Below the pieces are notes generated by a model, which had not been told where the DNA came from, did no database searches, and saw only the letters and a program-made list of their open reading frames with translations. From positions 124,001-188,000 of the forward strand of contig NZ_MBDL01000009.1 of assembly GCF_001707755.1 (NCBI RefSeq): DNA of 64,000 bases, read 5' to 3'. The stretch is from Acinetobacter celticus (lineage in GTDB: Bacteria > Pseudomonadota > Gammaproteobacteria > Pseudomonadales > Moraxellaceae). A program made the position numbers and the translations under genes. Shown in pieces: positions 36,937 through 45,376 of this stretch. Position 1 is the first letter of the stretch; each line of letters begins with the position of its first letter.

Positions 36937-37590
36937 ATGAGCTATAGCAAACTCTCCCGCGATCAAATTGCAGAACGTGTGGCGCAAGATATTCCAGATG
37001 GTGCTTATGTTAATTTAGGCATTGGTTTACCGACCAAGATTTCCAATTATTTACCTGCAGACAAAGACGTGTTCTTACATTCTGAAAATGGGCTATTGGC
37101 CTTTGGCCCACCACCTGCCAAAGGTGAAGAAGACCCTGAGCTGATTAATGCTGGTAAAGAATTCGTGACCTTACTTGAAGGCGGTGCTTATTTTCATCAT
37201 GGTGACTCTTTTGCCATGATGCGTGGTGGTCACCTTGATATTGCTGTGTTGGGTGCTTTCCAAGTGGCTGAAAATGGCGACTTGGCCAACTGGCATACCG
37301 GCGCACCCGATGCGATTCCTGCCGTTGGCGGCGCCATGGATTTGGCAGTCGGTGCAAAGAAAGTCTTTATCACCACCGATCATGTGACTAAAAAAGGCGA
37401 ACCAAAGATTGTCGCTGAACTGGCTTATCCTGCGACAGGGTTGAAATGTGTCGATCGTATCTACACTGACCTGTGTGTGATTGATGTTACGGCTGAAGGC
37501 ATGAAAGTCATTGAGAAAGTGGAAGGTCTTTCATTTGCAGAATTGCAGGCAATGACTGGTGCCAAACTGATTGATGCAACTCAGGGTTAA
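36937..37590 (+). CDS. catJ: 3-oxoadipate CoA-transferase subunit B
   Basis: A 217-residue beta subunit. VNLGIGLPTKISNY and the active-site glutamate motif HSENGLLAFGPPP mark the catalytic CoA-transferase subunit; GGHLDIAVLGAFQV follows. It acts with CatI. A palindromic repeat element fills most of the 128 bases before catF. Confidence 0.94.
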   Translation: MSYSKLSRDQIAERVAQDIPDGAYVNLGIGLPTKISNYLPADKDVFLHSENGLLAFGPPPAKGEEDPELINAGKEFVTLLEGGAYFHHGDSFAMMRGGHLDIAVLGAFQVAENGDLANWHTGAPDAIPAVGGAMDLAVGAKKVFITTDHVTKKGEPKIVAELAYPATGLKCVDRIYTDLCVIDVTAEGMKVIEKVEGLSFAELQAMTGAKLIDATQG

Positions 37591-37605
37591 TTTTTAAGAT
37601 TTATT

Positions 37606-37702
37606 AAATCCCCCTAAATCCCCCTTTGAAAAAGGGGGACTTGCCAGAACAACTGGATTGAGAGTCTCCCTCCTTTATTAAAGGAGGGATTAAGGGAGGA
37701 TT
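37606..37702. repeat. REP-like palindromic element between catJ and catF
   Basis: An imperfect inverted repeat about 97 bases long. The outer arms run from AATCCCCCTAAATCCCCC (37607 on) to the GGGAGGATT end at 37702. Nested hairpins are CCCCCTTTGAAAAAGGGGG (37620 on) and CCTCCTTTATTAAAGGAGG (37669 on). G- and C-tracts stand out sharply against the AT-rich genome. A shorter relative occurs between catF and catD. It resembles intergenic repeats dispersed in Acinetobacter genomes. Confidence 0.75.
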
Positions 37703-37718
37703 CGAGAGAAAAGCTAAA

Positions 37719-38921
37719 ATGAAAAACGCTTATATCGTAGATGCGATTCGTACCCCATTTGGTCGTTATGCAGGTGGTTTAGCCCCTGTCCGTACCGATG
37801 ATTTGGGTGCCATTCCAATTCAAGCCTTGATGCAACGTAATCCATCGGTGAACTGGGCATTGGTCGATGACATCATTTATGGTTGTGCCAACCAAGCCGG
37901 TGAAGATAACCGTAATATCGGCCGTATGTCGGCACTTTTAGCAGGTGTGCCGTATCAAGTGCCTGCCACCACAGTGAATCGTTTATGTGGTTCATCCCTC
38001 GATGCCGTTGCCATGGCAGCACGTGCCATTAAAGCTGGTGAAGCAGATTTGATTATTGCTGGCGGTGTAGAAAGCATGAGCCGTGCGCCTTTGGTGATGG
38101 GTAAATCTGACACTGCTTTTGGTCGTGCTCAGAAACTTGAAGACACCACCATGGGTTGGCGTTTTATCAATCCAAAGTTGAAAGAGCTGTATGGTGTTGA
38201 AACCATGCCACAAACTGCTGAAAACGTGGCAACGCAGTTCAATATTCACCGTGCCGATCAAGATCAGTTTGCGCTCACTAGCCAACAACGTACCGCAGAT
38301 GCGCAAGCCCGTGGTTTCTTCGACAAAGAAATTGTACCTGTAAGCATTCCGCAGCGTAAAGGTGAGCCTGTGGTCATCGCCAAGGATGAACATCCACGTG
38401 CCACCACCATTGAAGCCTTGACCAAACTTAAACCTGTAGTGAAAGCCGAAGGTTCTGTAACAGCAGGCAACGCTTCAGGTATTAATGATGGTGCAGCAGC
38501 GTTGTTGATTGCATCTGATGATGCGATTGAAAAGTATGGCTTGAAAGCGCGTGCCAAAATTATTGCTGCAACCACTGTTGGTGTTGAACCGCGCATTATG
38601 GGCTTTGCTCCTGCACCTGCGATCAAAAAACTATTGGCTCAAACCGGTTTAACGCTTGAGCAAATGGACGTGATTGAGCTGAATGAAGCCTTTGCAGCGC
38701 AAGCTTTGGCGGTGACGCGTGATCTAGGCATTGCTGATGGTTCAGACAAAGTCAATCCGAATGGTGGTGCCATTGCCTTGGGCCATCCACTGGGTGCTTC
38801 GGGTGCGCGTTTGGTCACGACGGCCTTGAATCAGTTGGAAGCCACGGGTGGAACCTATGCCTTGTGTTCAATGTGTATTGGCGTGGGTCAAGGTATTGCG
38901 CTGATTATTCAACGGGTTTAA
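37719..38921 (+). CDS. catF: 3-oxoadipyl-CoA thiolase
   Basis: A 400-residue thiolase splitting 3-oxoadipyl-CoA into succinyl-CoA and acetyl-CoA. Nucleophile Cys90 in [11 protein letters not shown], His356 in [16 protein letters not shown] and Cys386 in SMCIGVGQG are all present. Length is exactly that of PcaF/CatF enzymes. The ribosome-binding site is GAGAGAAAAG close to the edge of the repeat element. It is the last enzymatic step although not the last gene. Confidence 0.95.
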   Translation: MKNAYIVDAIRTPFGRYAGGLAPVRTDDLGAIPIQALMQRNPSVNWALVDDIIYGCANQAGEDNRNIGRMSALLAGVPYQVPATTVNRLCGSSLDAVAMAARAIKAGEADLIIAGGVESMSRAPLVMGKSDTAFGRAQKLEDTTMGWRFINPKLKELYGVETMPQTAENVATQFNIHRADQDQFALTSQQRTADAQARGFFDKEIVPVSIPQRKGEPVVIAKDEHPRATTIEALTKLKPVVKAEGSVTAGNASGINDGAAALLIASDDAIEKYGLKARAKIIAATTVGVEPRIMGFAPAPAIKKLLAQTGLTLEQMDVIELNEAFAAQALAVTRDLGIADGSDKVNPNGGAIALGHPLGASGARLVTTALNQLEATGGTYALCSMCIGVGQGIALIIQRV

Positions 38922-38944
38922 CCAATCATAACTATTTAAGATAT

Positions 38945-38981
38945 TTCCCCTCCTTTTTTAAAGGGAGGTCGAGAGGGATTT
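38945..38981. repeat. Shorter palindromic element between catF and catD
   Basis: CCTCCTTTTTTAAAGGGAGG hairpin followed by GAGAGGGATTT, resembling the right half of the 37606-37702 element. Its right end supplies the GAGAGGG that serves as ribosome-binding site for catD. Confidence 0.65.
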
Positions 38982-38982
38982 A

Positions 38983-39759
38983 ATGCCAAAATTTATATCC
39001 AATGATGCGGAAATTAATTACCAAACATTTGGTGATGCGAGTCAACCTGCGATTATTTTTTCTAATTCGTTAGGTACCCAATTGAATATGTGGCAACCGC
39101 AGATTAGTTTTTTTGAAAAGAAATTCTACGTCATTTGCTACGATACCCGTGGACATGGTGCATCATCTGCGCCTCAAGGGCCGTACAGTATTGAACAATT
39201 GGGCACAGATGTCGTTCACTTACTCGATCATCTAAATATCGAAAAAGCCAGCTTTTGTGGCATTTCTATGGGTGGGCTTACAGGTCAATGGCTGGCCATT
39301 CATCACCCTGAACGCTTTAACCACGTGATTGTTTGCAACACGGCAGCAAAAATTGGTCAAGAGCAAGCATGGAACGACCGTGCACAACTTGTTCGTGAAC
39401 AAGGCTTAAAACCGATTGCAGAAACGGCAGCATCACGTTGGTTTACCGAACCCTTTATCCGAAGCAACACAGCAATTGTAGAATCTTTGAGTAACGATCT
39501 TGGTGCTGGCAGCCCAGAAGGTTATGCAAGTTGTTGTGAAGCTTTGGCTAAAGCGGACTTACGTGCAGATCTAAAAACAATAACCGTGCCTGTGCTGATC
39601 ATTGCAGGTCAACAAGACCCTGTCACCACAGTGGCAGATGCACAATATTTGGTCAATCAGATTCCAAATAGTCAGTTGATTGAAATTAATGCCTCACATA
39701 TTTCAAATATAGAATGTCCAGAAGATTTTTCTCACGCTTTAAACACTACTTTTCATTAA
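38983..39759 (+). CDS. catD: 3-oxoadipate enol-lactonase
   Basis: A 258-residue alpha/beta-hydrolase hydrolysing 3-oxoadipate enol-lactone to 3-oxoadipate. The triad is visible: Ser95 in CGISMGGLTG, Asp in AGQQDPVT (about 210) and His in NASHISNIE (about 238). YDTRGHGASSAP is the oxyanion-side loop. Its ribosome-binding site lies in a repeat element. Two hairpins downstream end the operon. Confidence 0.94.
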   Translation: MPKFISNDAEINYQTFGDASQPAIIFSNSLGTQLNMWQPQISFFEKKFYVICYDTRGHGASSAPQGPYSIEQLGTDVVHLLDHLNIEKASFCGISMGGLTGQWLAIHHPERFNHVIVCNTAAKIGQEQAWNDRAQLVREQGLKPIAETAASRWFTEPFIRSNTAIVESLSNDLGAGSPEGYASCCEALAKADLRADLKTITVPVLIIAGQQDPVTTVADAQYLVNQIPNSQLIEINASHISNIECPEDFSHALNTTFH

Positions 39760-39776
39760 TATTGATTTTCTGCTTT

Positions 39777-39806
39777 AGATGTAATGTAGGCACATTACAT
39801 CTTTTT
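39777..39806 (+). terminator. Terminator of the cat operon
   Basis: AGATGTAATGT, AGGC loop, ACATTACATCT, TTTTATT. Perfect 11-base arms, 17 nt after catD. Confidence 0.88.
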
Positions 39807-39822
39807 ATTGGCATAAACTTAA

Positions 39823-39863
39823 TAAAAAAAAGATTAAATCACTAAGCAATTTAATCTTTTTTT
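39823..39863 (-). terminator. Terminator of the liv/aldolase operon
   Basis: A8, GATTAAAT, nine-base loop, ATTTAATC, T7. It sits 30 nt past the minus-strand aldolase stop; the symmetric tracts also back up the cat terminator. Confidence 0.75.
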
Positions 39864-39894
39864 GACAATACTATCTGCATAAAAAATCACATCA

Positions 39895-40644
39895 TTATTT
39901 TTTTGATTCATGCATTTTGCGTACCATCGCATCAAAAAATTTCGTTGCAAAACCACTTTCAGTAATGAGCATTGCGGTTAAATCCGTACACTTTTGCTTT
40001 ACATCTTCACTCAAAGGGAAATCTTCTCCGCCCAAAGCTCCAGCCTGACATTGAATTTCAGCAGCGCGTTGCACAGTCCACAATAAGAAAAATGCTTTTT
40101 CTATACTGCTCTCCCCCACAGCAATACCATGATTACGCAATACTAAAATATGCTTATCTGCTAGATGCTGAATCATCCGCTGTTTTTCTTCCTGAAATAA
40201 GGTAATTCCTTCAAAAGCATGATAAGCGACTCGACCATATAACTGTGCGCCATAGAAACTATCATAAGAAAAACCATTTTTTTTCTGCACCACAGCACTA
40301 ATTGGTGTTGTATGGGTATGAATCAAACAGCGAATATCATGTCTAGCGCCATGCACTGCACTGTGCAAGGCAAAGCCTGCGGGGTTTGCATCATATTCAG
40401 AAGGTTCTACTTTATTGCCCTCTAAATCGACTTTCAGTAAATTTTCTGGCGTCACTTCACTATAATTTAACCCGAAAGGATTGACTAAGTAATGATTCTC
40501 ATCGCCAGGTAATCGTGCTGAAATATGATTAAAAATAGTTTCAGTCCAGCTAAAATAATCAACCAAATGGTAACAATGCGCTAATTTTACCCGTAGCTCC
40601 CATTCCTGCTGACTCATATTCAAGGGTTGAATGCTCGCGTTCAT
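39895..40644 (-). CDS. Class II aldolase/adducin-family protein
   Basis: A 249-residue protein. Metal-ligand motifs CLIHTHTTP (about 102-106) and LRNHGIAV are the zinc sites of class II aldolases, and FNHISARLPG and NPFGLNYSEVT are typical of the family. Many members are decarboxylases, epimerases or aldolases, so the reaction is open. It is the last gene of the minus-strand operon begun by livK, 12 nt after the ketopantoate-reductase-like gene. A role in processing a small acid released from the imported compound is a guess. Confidence 0.82.
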   Translation of the reverse strand: MNASIQPLNMSQQEWELRVKLAHCYHLVDYFSWTETIFNHISARLPGDENHYLVNPFGLNYSEVTPENLLKVDLEGNKVEPSEYDANPAGFALHSAVHGARHDIRCLIHTHTTPISAVVQKKNGFSYDSFYGAQLYGRVAYHAFEGITLFQEEKQRMIQHLADKHILVLRNHGIAVGESSIEKAFFLLWTVQRAAEIQCQAGALGGEDFPLSEDVKQKCTDLTAMLITESGFATKFFDAMVRKMHESKK

Positions 40645-40656
40645 AAAAATCCTTTT

Positions 40657-41649
40657 TTAATGTTTCAGTGATTGCTCACTCAAATAAGCGGTTAAATTAC
40701 AAATATGCTTGGTGACTGGCATAGGACAATTAAATTGCTCTGCCAACTCAAAAACTGCTTCCGCTATTCCTGCCATTTCTAAGGGCTGTTTTTTTTGATA
40801 ATCATGCCACATGGATGTATGCACATTTCCCATGTCTGCACCCAACTGTAAAAAAGTCACGGGGTCAATCGTAATGCGTGCACCATAACTGGCAGCCACT
40901 TGACGAACTTCTTGGGTAATTTGCAAAGCTATTTCATGTAAGCGCGGGTGCGCGTAAATATCTTTTAAAGTAGCACCTGTCACTACAGAAAGTGGGTTTG
41001 AACTTAAGTTCGCCATCACCTTAGTCCAAATCTGGTCTCGAATTTGATCAGTAACTCTTAACTCAATACCTGTATCTGCAAAAAGATTTTGAATGGCTTC
41101 TAAGCGCGTCGTCACTTGATTATTTGGCTCGCCCAAAATCAGCAAATATGGATTATCCGATTCCACCTTGCCATATGACTTTAATTTTGCAGTGATAAAC
41201 ACCACTGCACCCATTAAGTTCGCCAAAGGAAATTGTTCAATCAATTGCCTATTTTCATCCAAACAGCGAATCGTTTGAATATCATCATTGTTCTGCCCAT
41301 GATAAAAATACCAAAATGGCAGACCATTCATAAGTGGAATAACCACAGTTTCAGCATGCACAGCCTGTTGAATAGAGGTTGTAACCTGATGAAGCGCATT
41401 CGATTTTGTAGCAATAAAAATAAGATCTTGTGGTTCAAGTTCTGCAATGTCTTGCACCACCCGATAGGGCGTCAACTGATATTCACCTGTTAAATCTTTT
41501 AGATGAATCCCTTGCTTCGATAACGCCTGAAAATTATCACCACGTGCAATTAAACTCACTCGTTCACAGCCCGCTAAAATTAGACGGGCTGCCAGTGTAC
41601 AGCCAATTGCACCTGCGCCTAAAATAGAAATTTTGGTCTCTTTCTTCAT
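40657..41649 (-). CDS. Ketopantoate reductase (PanE/ApbA)-family oxidoreductase
   Basis: A 330-residue NADP-dependent 2-hydroxyacid/2-oxoacid reductase-like protein. ISILGAGAIGCTLAARL is the Rossmann loop, DLIFIATKSNAL and WTKVMANLSSNPLSVVTG carry the family's catalytic Lys and Asn-Ser region. True PanE acts in pantothenate synthesis, but position between an ABC importer and an aldolase suggests a catabolic reductase acting on another 2-oxo acid. Neighbour gaps are 12 and 25 nt. Confidence 0.83.
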   Translation of the reverse strand: MKKETKISILGAGAIGCTLAARLILAGCERVSLIARGDNFQALSKQGIHLKDLTGEYQLTPYRVVQDIAELEPQDLIFIATKSNALHQVTTSIQQAVHAETVVIPLMNGLPFWYFYHGQNNDDIQTIRCLDENRQLIEQFPLANLMGAVVFITAKLKSYGKVESDNPYLLILGEPNNQVTTRLEAIQNLFADTGIELRVTDQIRDQIWTKVMANLSSNPLSVVTGATLKDIYAHPRLHEIALQITQEVRQVAASYGARITIDPVTFLQLGADMGNVHTSMWHDYQKKQPLEMAGIAEAVFELAEQFNCPMPVTKHICNLTAYLSEQSLKH

Positions 41650-41674
41650 AAGGCGCTCCCGCTTAAATGCACAA

Positions 41675-42448
41675 TCAAATAGACAAAATGTCCTGATGTT
41701 TACTGTTAATCCCTAAATAGCTTTCAATAATTCTAGGGTCTTCAACTAAATCTTGACCCGTTCCTTGCATAGACAATTCGCCCATTTCTAATACATAGGC
41801 ATAGTCTGCTAACTTCAAGGCTGCACGTGCATTTTGCTCTACCAATAAAATGGACACCCCTTGACCGCGTAGCTGATCAATAATTTTAAAAATCTCTCGG
41901 GTAATTAAAGGTGCTAAACCCAGACTTGGTTCATCAAGCATCAACAGTTTGGGTTTGGCCATGAGCGCACGTCCAACAGCAAGCATTTGCCGCTCACCTC
42001 CAGATAACGTGCCAGCTTCTTGAATTCGGCGCTCTTTTAAGCGCGGGAAAATACTATAAACTTCATCTAGCGTTTCTTTTAAACTGCGGTCGCCATGTCG
42101 ATAACGCTGAAATCCACCTAGCATGAGATTGTCCTCAATACTCATGCTACTGAACAATTCTCTTTTTTCAGGAACTAAGCCCAATCCCCGCACCACCATG
42201 CGCTCTATAGGCGGGCATTGTTCAACACTGCCATCAAACTCAACATCACCTTTTGAAGCAAGCACGCCCATAATTGCAGAAAGTAAGGTGGTTTTTCCTG
42301 CACCATTTGGGCCAACCACAGATACAATCTGCCCCTCGTTTACCCGCATATTGAAGTTCATTAGTGCATCGACTTTGCCATAGGCAACGCTTAAATTACT
42401 CACTTCTAATAAGCATTTTCCTTGCGTATTTTCTGCTATTGCACTCAT
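41675..42448 (-). CDS. ABC transporter ATP-binding protein, LivF type
   Basis: A 257-residue ATPase. Walker A GPNGAGKTTL, signature LSGGERQMLAVGRAL, Walker B LLMLDEPSLGLAP and the switch His region (LLVEQNARAAL) are intact and of the LivF class. It pairs with the ATPase fused to the upstream permease. It overlaps that gene by 4 bases (ATGA), so translation is coupled. Confidence 0.9.
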   Translation of the reverse strand: MSAIAENTQGKCLLEVSNLSVAYGKVDALMNFNMRVNEGQIVSVVGPNGAGKTTLLSAIMGVLASKGDVEFDGSVEQCPPIERMVVRGLGLVPEKRELFSSMSIEDNLMLGGFQRYRHGDRSLKETLDEVYSIFPRLKERRIQEAGTLSGGERQMLAVGRALMAKPKLLMLDEPSLGLAPLITREIFKIIDQLRGQGVSILLVEQNARAALKLADYAYVLEMGELSMQGTGQDLVEDPRIIESYLGINSKHQDILSI

Positions 42449-44247
42449 GCTGCGCCTCCTAAATAGGCTTCTAAAACGGCATCGTTCTTTTGCACGTCCT
42501 CTGGTAAACCTTCTGCAATTTTTTCGCCAAACTCCATCACCACAACGTGATCAACCAAATTCATTACAAAGTCCATGTCATGCTCTACCAATAAAGTCGC
42601 CATGCCTTCTGCTTTCAGTTTCATTAAAAGCTCGGCCAAAGCCTGCTTTTCTTTTAAACGTAGGCCTGCAGCAGGTTCATCCAATAGCAATAAGCTTGGG
42701 TGAGCACATAAAGCACGCGCAATTTCCAAAATTCGCTGTTGTCCTAATGCCAAATTTCCAGCTTCGGTATAAAGATAATCACCTAAACCAACTCGCTCTA
42801 ATTGAAATTTTGCTTCATTTAATAAGTTGTTTTCTTCTTCACGATCTAATCTGAACAAAGATGCCCAAACGCCTTTTTCACCACGTAAATGCGCACCAAT
42901 CACCACATTTTCTAACACCGTCATTTCTGGCAAAATTTTGACGTGTTGAAAAGTTCGGCTTAATCCTTTTTTAGCAATCTCACGCGATAACATGCCATTA
43001 ATTTTTTCACCTAAAAAGATCACTTCGCCACTGGTCGGCACATCTACACCAGACAGTTGATTAAACATGGTGCTCTTCCCTGCGCCATTTGGCCCAATCA
43101 GCGCCAGAATCTCTCCAGCATGAATTTTTAAGTTCATGTTGTTATTGGCAACCAAACCACCAAACTTCTTCGTGACATTTTTCGCTTCTAAAATTAAAGT
43201 TCCTTTTTTGGGTAAATCTAATGTTGGAAGCGCATGAGTCGGTGCCGTTAGTTTGGTATGCAAATCTGTGGCTTTAAAACGCTGTGGGATGAGTTTAACC
43301 AGCATTGGCCATAAACCCGATGGTGCTTTTTGCATCAAAATAACAATCATTAAACCAAAGACAATGGTTTCATACTGCCCATCATTACCAAAAATAATAG
43401 GCATTAAATCTTGTAGCCATTGGCGCATCATGGTGAAAATACCTGCACCAAATATTGCGCCCCAAATACTGCCTACGCCACCAAGTAAAGCCATAAACAA
43501 ATAATCAATACCCATTTGCAAACCAAACGGTGTTGGGTTGATAAATGATTGATTATGCGCATATAACCAGCCTGAAATAGAGGCAAAAACTGAAGATATA
43601 ATAAAGACGACCATTTTAGATCTAAAGGTATTTACCCCCATAGATTCCGCCATGACTTGACCACCTTTGAGTGCTCGTATTGCACGGCCTTCTCTGGAAT
43701 TTAACAAATTTTTAGTCAAAATAATGGCCACAAACAAAATTAGCCAAATGAGATAAAACATTTTATTGCTGGTGTCTAAGGCATAGCCTGCAATAGAAAT
43801 ACTTGGAATATTCGAAATACCCGAATGTCCGCCTAAACTTTCAATCGTTGAGAAAAAATAATACAGCGATATCCCCCAAGCAATAGTGCCTAAAGGTAAA
43901 TAATGTCCAGACAGTTTTAAGGTTAAGCCCCCCACAAGAAATGCAGAAACAACCGTTAAAATAATACCTAAAATCAGTCCTGCCCATGGGCTACCACCTG
44001 TCCACATTAAGAACTGGGGTAACTGTTCTGTCACTGTTAAATAGGCTGTCGAATAAGCACCAATTCCAACCAAAGCGGCTTGACCAAAGCTGGTCATACC
44101 GCCAACACCCGTCAATAGCACTAAACCAAGAACCACTAAAGCATTCAATCCAATATAGTTCAGAAGCGTTACTTGATAAGCGGGTAAGATGAACGGGCTC
44201 AGGGCCATGAGCACAGCAAAGCCCATAAATAAATATTTAGACTTCAT
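42445..44247 (-). CDS. Fused ABC permease and ATP-binding protein (LivM-LivG type)
   Basis: A 600-residue fusion. Residues 1-310 form a LivM permease with eight or more membrane segments and the GREGRAIRALKGG-type coupling helix (seen as NSREGRAIRALKGG). Residues 345-600 form a LivG ATPase with GPNGAGKSTM, a divergent signature LALGQQRILEIARAL, LLLLDEPAAGL and LLVEHDMDFVM. In E. coli these are separate proteins. It overlaps livH and livF by 4 bases each. Confidence 0.9.
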   Translation of the reverse strand: MKSKYLFMGFAVLMALSPFILPAYQVTLLNYIGLNALVVLGLVLLTGVGGMTSFGQAALVGIGAYSTAYLTVTEQLPQFLMWTGGSPWAGLILGIILTVVSAFLVGGLTLKLSGHYLPLGTIAWGISLYYFFSTIESLGGHSGISNIPSISIAGYALDTSNKMFYLIWLILFVAIILTKNLLNSREGRAIRALKGGQVMAESMGVNTFRSKMVVFIISSVFASISGWLYAHNQSFINPTPFGLQMGIDYLFMALLGGVGSIWGAIFGAGIFTMMRQWLQDLMPIIFGNDGQYETIVFGLMIVILMQKAPSGLWPMLVKLIPQRFKATDLHTKLTAPTHALPTLDLPKKGTLILEAKNVTKKFGGLVANNNMNLKIHAGEILALIGPNGAGKSTMFNQLSGVDVPTSGEVIFLGEKINGMLSREIAKKGLSRTFQHVKILPEMTVLENVVIGAHLRGEKGVWASLFRLDREEENNLLNEAKFQLERVGLGDYLYTEAGNLALGQQRILEIARALCAHPSLLLLDEPAAGLRLKEKQALAELLMKLKAEGMATLLVEHDMDFVMNLVDHVVVMEFGEKIAEGLPEDVQKNDAVLEAYLGGAA

Positions 44248-45281
44248 TCATGGTCCTCCTCAATGTGACGAGACGTTAAAGATTTCCAAAGCAAAAATGG
44301 AATAATGAGGGTAAAGACAATAATTTCTTTATAATCGCTGGCCCAAAACATAGAAAATGCTTCAATAATACCAACAGCGACAGAACCAGCAGCAGCCACT
44401 GGAAAGCTTGCCAAACCGCCAATAATTGCGCCAACAAAGCCTTTTAGGCTAATAATAAAACCAGAGTCATAATACAGTGTGGTAATTGGTGCAATTAAAA
44501 TACCCGCAAATGCACCCATAAAGGCAGCCATTGCAAAGGTAATTTTGCCTGCAAAAATTGGAGAGATTCCCATGAGCTGCGCGCCCACCCGATTCACCGC
44601 AGTGGCCCTTAAGGCTTTGCCGTAAAGCGTCTTGCCAAAGAAATACCACAACACAATGATCATGCTGAAAAAAGCCACAATAATGTAAAGTGTTTGACTG
44701 TTAACAGCCAAGCTTCCCACTTGATATACAGCGTCACTAAATGGTTTCGTTTGTGCACCATCTGGGCCAAAAATTAATAAACCAATACCCACCAGAGACA
44801 CATGCACAGCAATAGAAACAATCAGTAGCACTAATGATTTAGCAGCCACTAAAGGCTGAAAGAATAAACGATAAATTTGCGGGCCAAGCGGTGTAATTAT
44901 AGCCAAAGCCAGTAACACTTGAATTAGCATTGGTAAGCTTGCCAATGGCAGTAAATACATGGCACCAACAACTAAAGCAATATAAACCGCCCAGAGACTA
45001 TGGCTTCTTAAATTAAATGGAGTCTTATTTTTTAAACTTGCATACACATCAAGAAGTAGCTGAACAGCAAAGAAGATGACCAACAACCATACAATACGGC
45101 TTGGTGTTCCAGCTTGAATAGAGGCAAGTGTCAGTGCGCCAAAAACACTAAATTCACCTAAAGGAATGAGCAAAATTCGGGTGACAGTAAAAACCAATAA
45201 AATACATAAGGCGAGCAATGCATAAATTGCTCCACTGGTAATACCATCCTGCCCAAGAATTAATGCGATGTCTAAATCCAT
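44244..45281 (-). CDS. ABC permease, LivH type
   Basis: A 345-residue membrane protein with about eight helices. LGQDGITSGAIYALLALCIL is the typical LivH opening and GKTLYGKALRATAVNRVGAQLMGI the cytoplasmic coupling loop. The ATG at 45281 (AAGGATCAGG upstream) is chosen over an in-frame TTG at 45314. Substrate range is set by the binding protein encoded next. Confidence 0.88.
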   Translation of the reverse strand: MDLDIALILGQDGITSGAIYALLALCILLVFTVTRILLIPLGEFSVFGALTLASIQAGTPSRIVWLLVIFFAVQLLLDVYASLKNKTPFNLRSHSLWAVYIALVVGAMYLLPLASLPMLIQVLLALAIITPLGPQIYRLFFQPLVAAKSLVLLIVSIAVHVSLVGIGLLIFGPDGAQTKPFSDAVYQVGSLAVNSQTLYIIVAFFSMIIVLWYFFGKTLYGKALRATAVNRVGAQLMGISPIFAGKITFAMAAFMGAFAGILIAPITTLYYDSGFIISLKGFVGAIIGGLASFPVAAAGSVAVGIIEAFSMFWASDYKEIIVFTLIIPFLLWKSLTSRHIEEDHE

Positions 45282-45376
45282 GACCGCCTGATCCTTGCTA
45301 TTTTTCAGGGGCAAACGCTCCCTAAGAGCTATTACACCCTGAATTTGATAGCAGATTAATTAATTAAAAAAACTTA

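Noticed and set aside
37992-38626. Two minus-strand frames opposite catF
   Set aside because: Shadows of the thiolase, whose catalytic residues are all present in the plus frame.
40657-41649. Calling the gene panE of pantothenate synthesis
   Set aside because: The context is a transporter-aldolase operon with no panB or panC; the family contains many catabolic paralogues.
42447-42854. A 135-codon plus-strand frame opposite the LivG domain
   Set aside because: Antisense to conserved ATPase motifs; the product is low-complexity Leu/His/Pro-rich.
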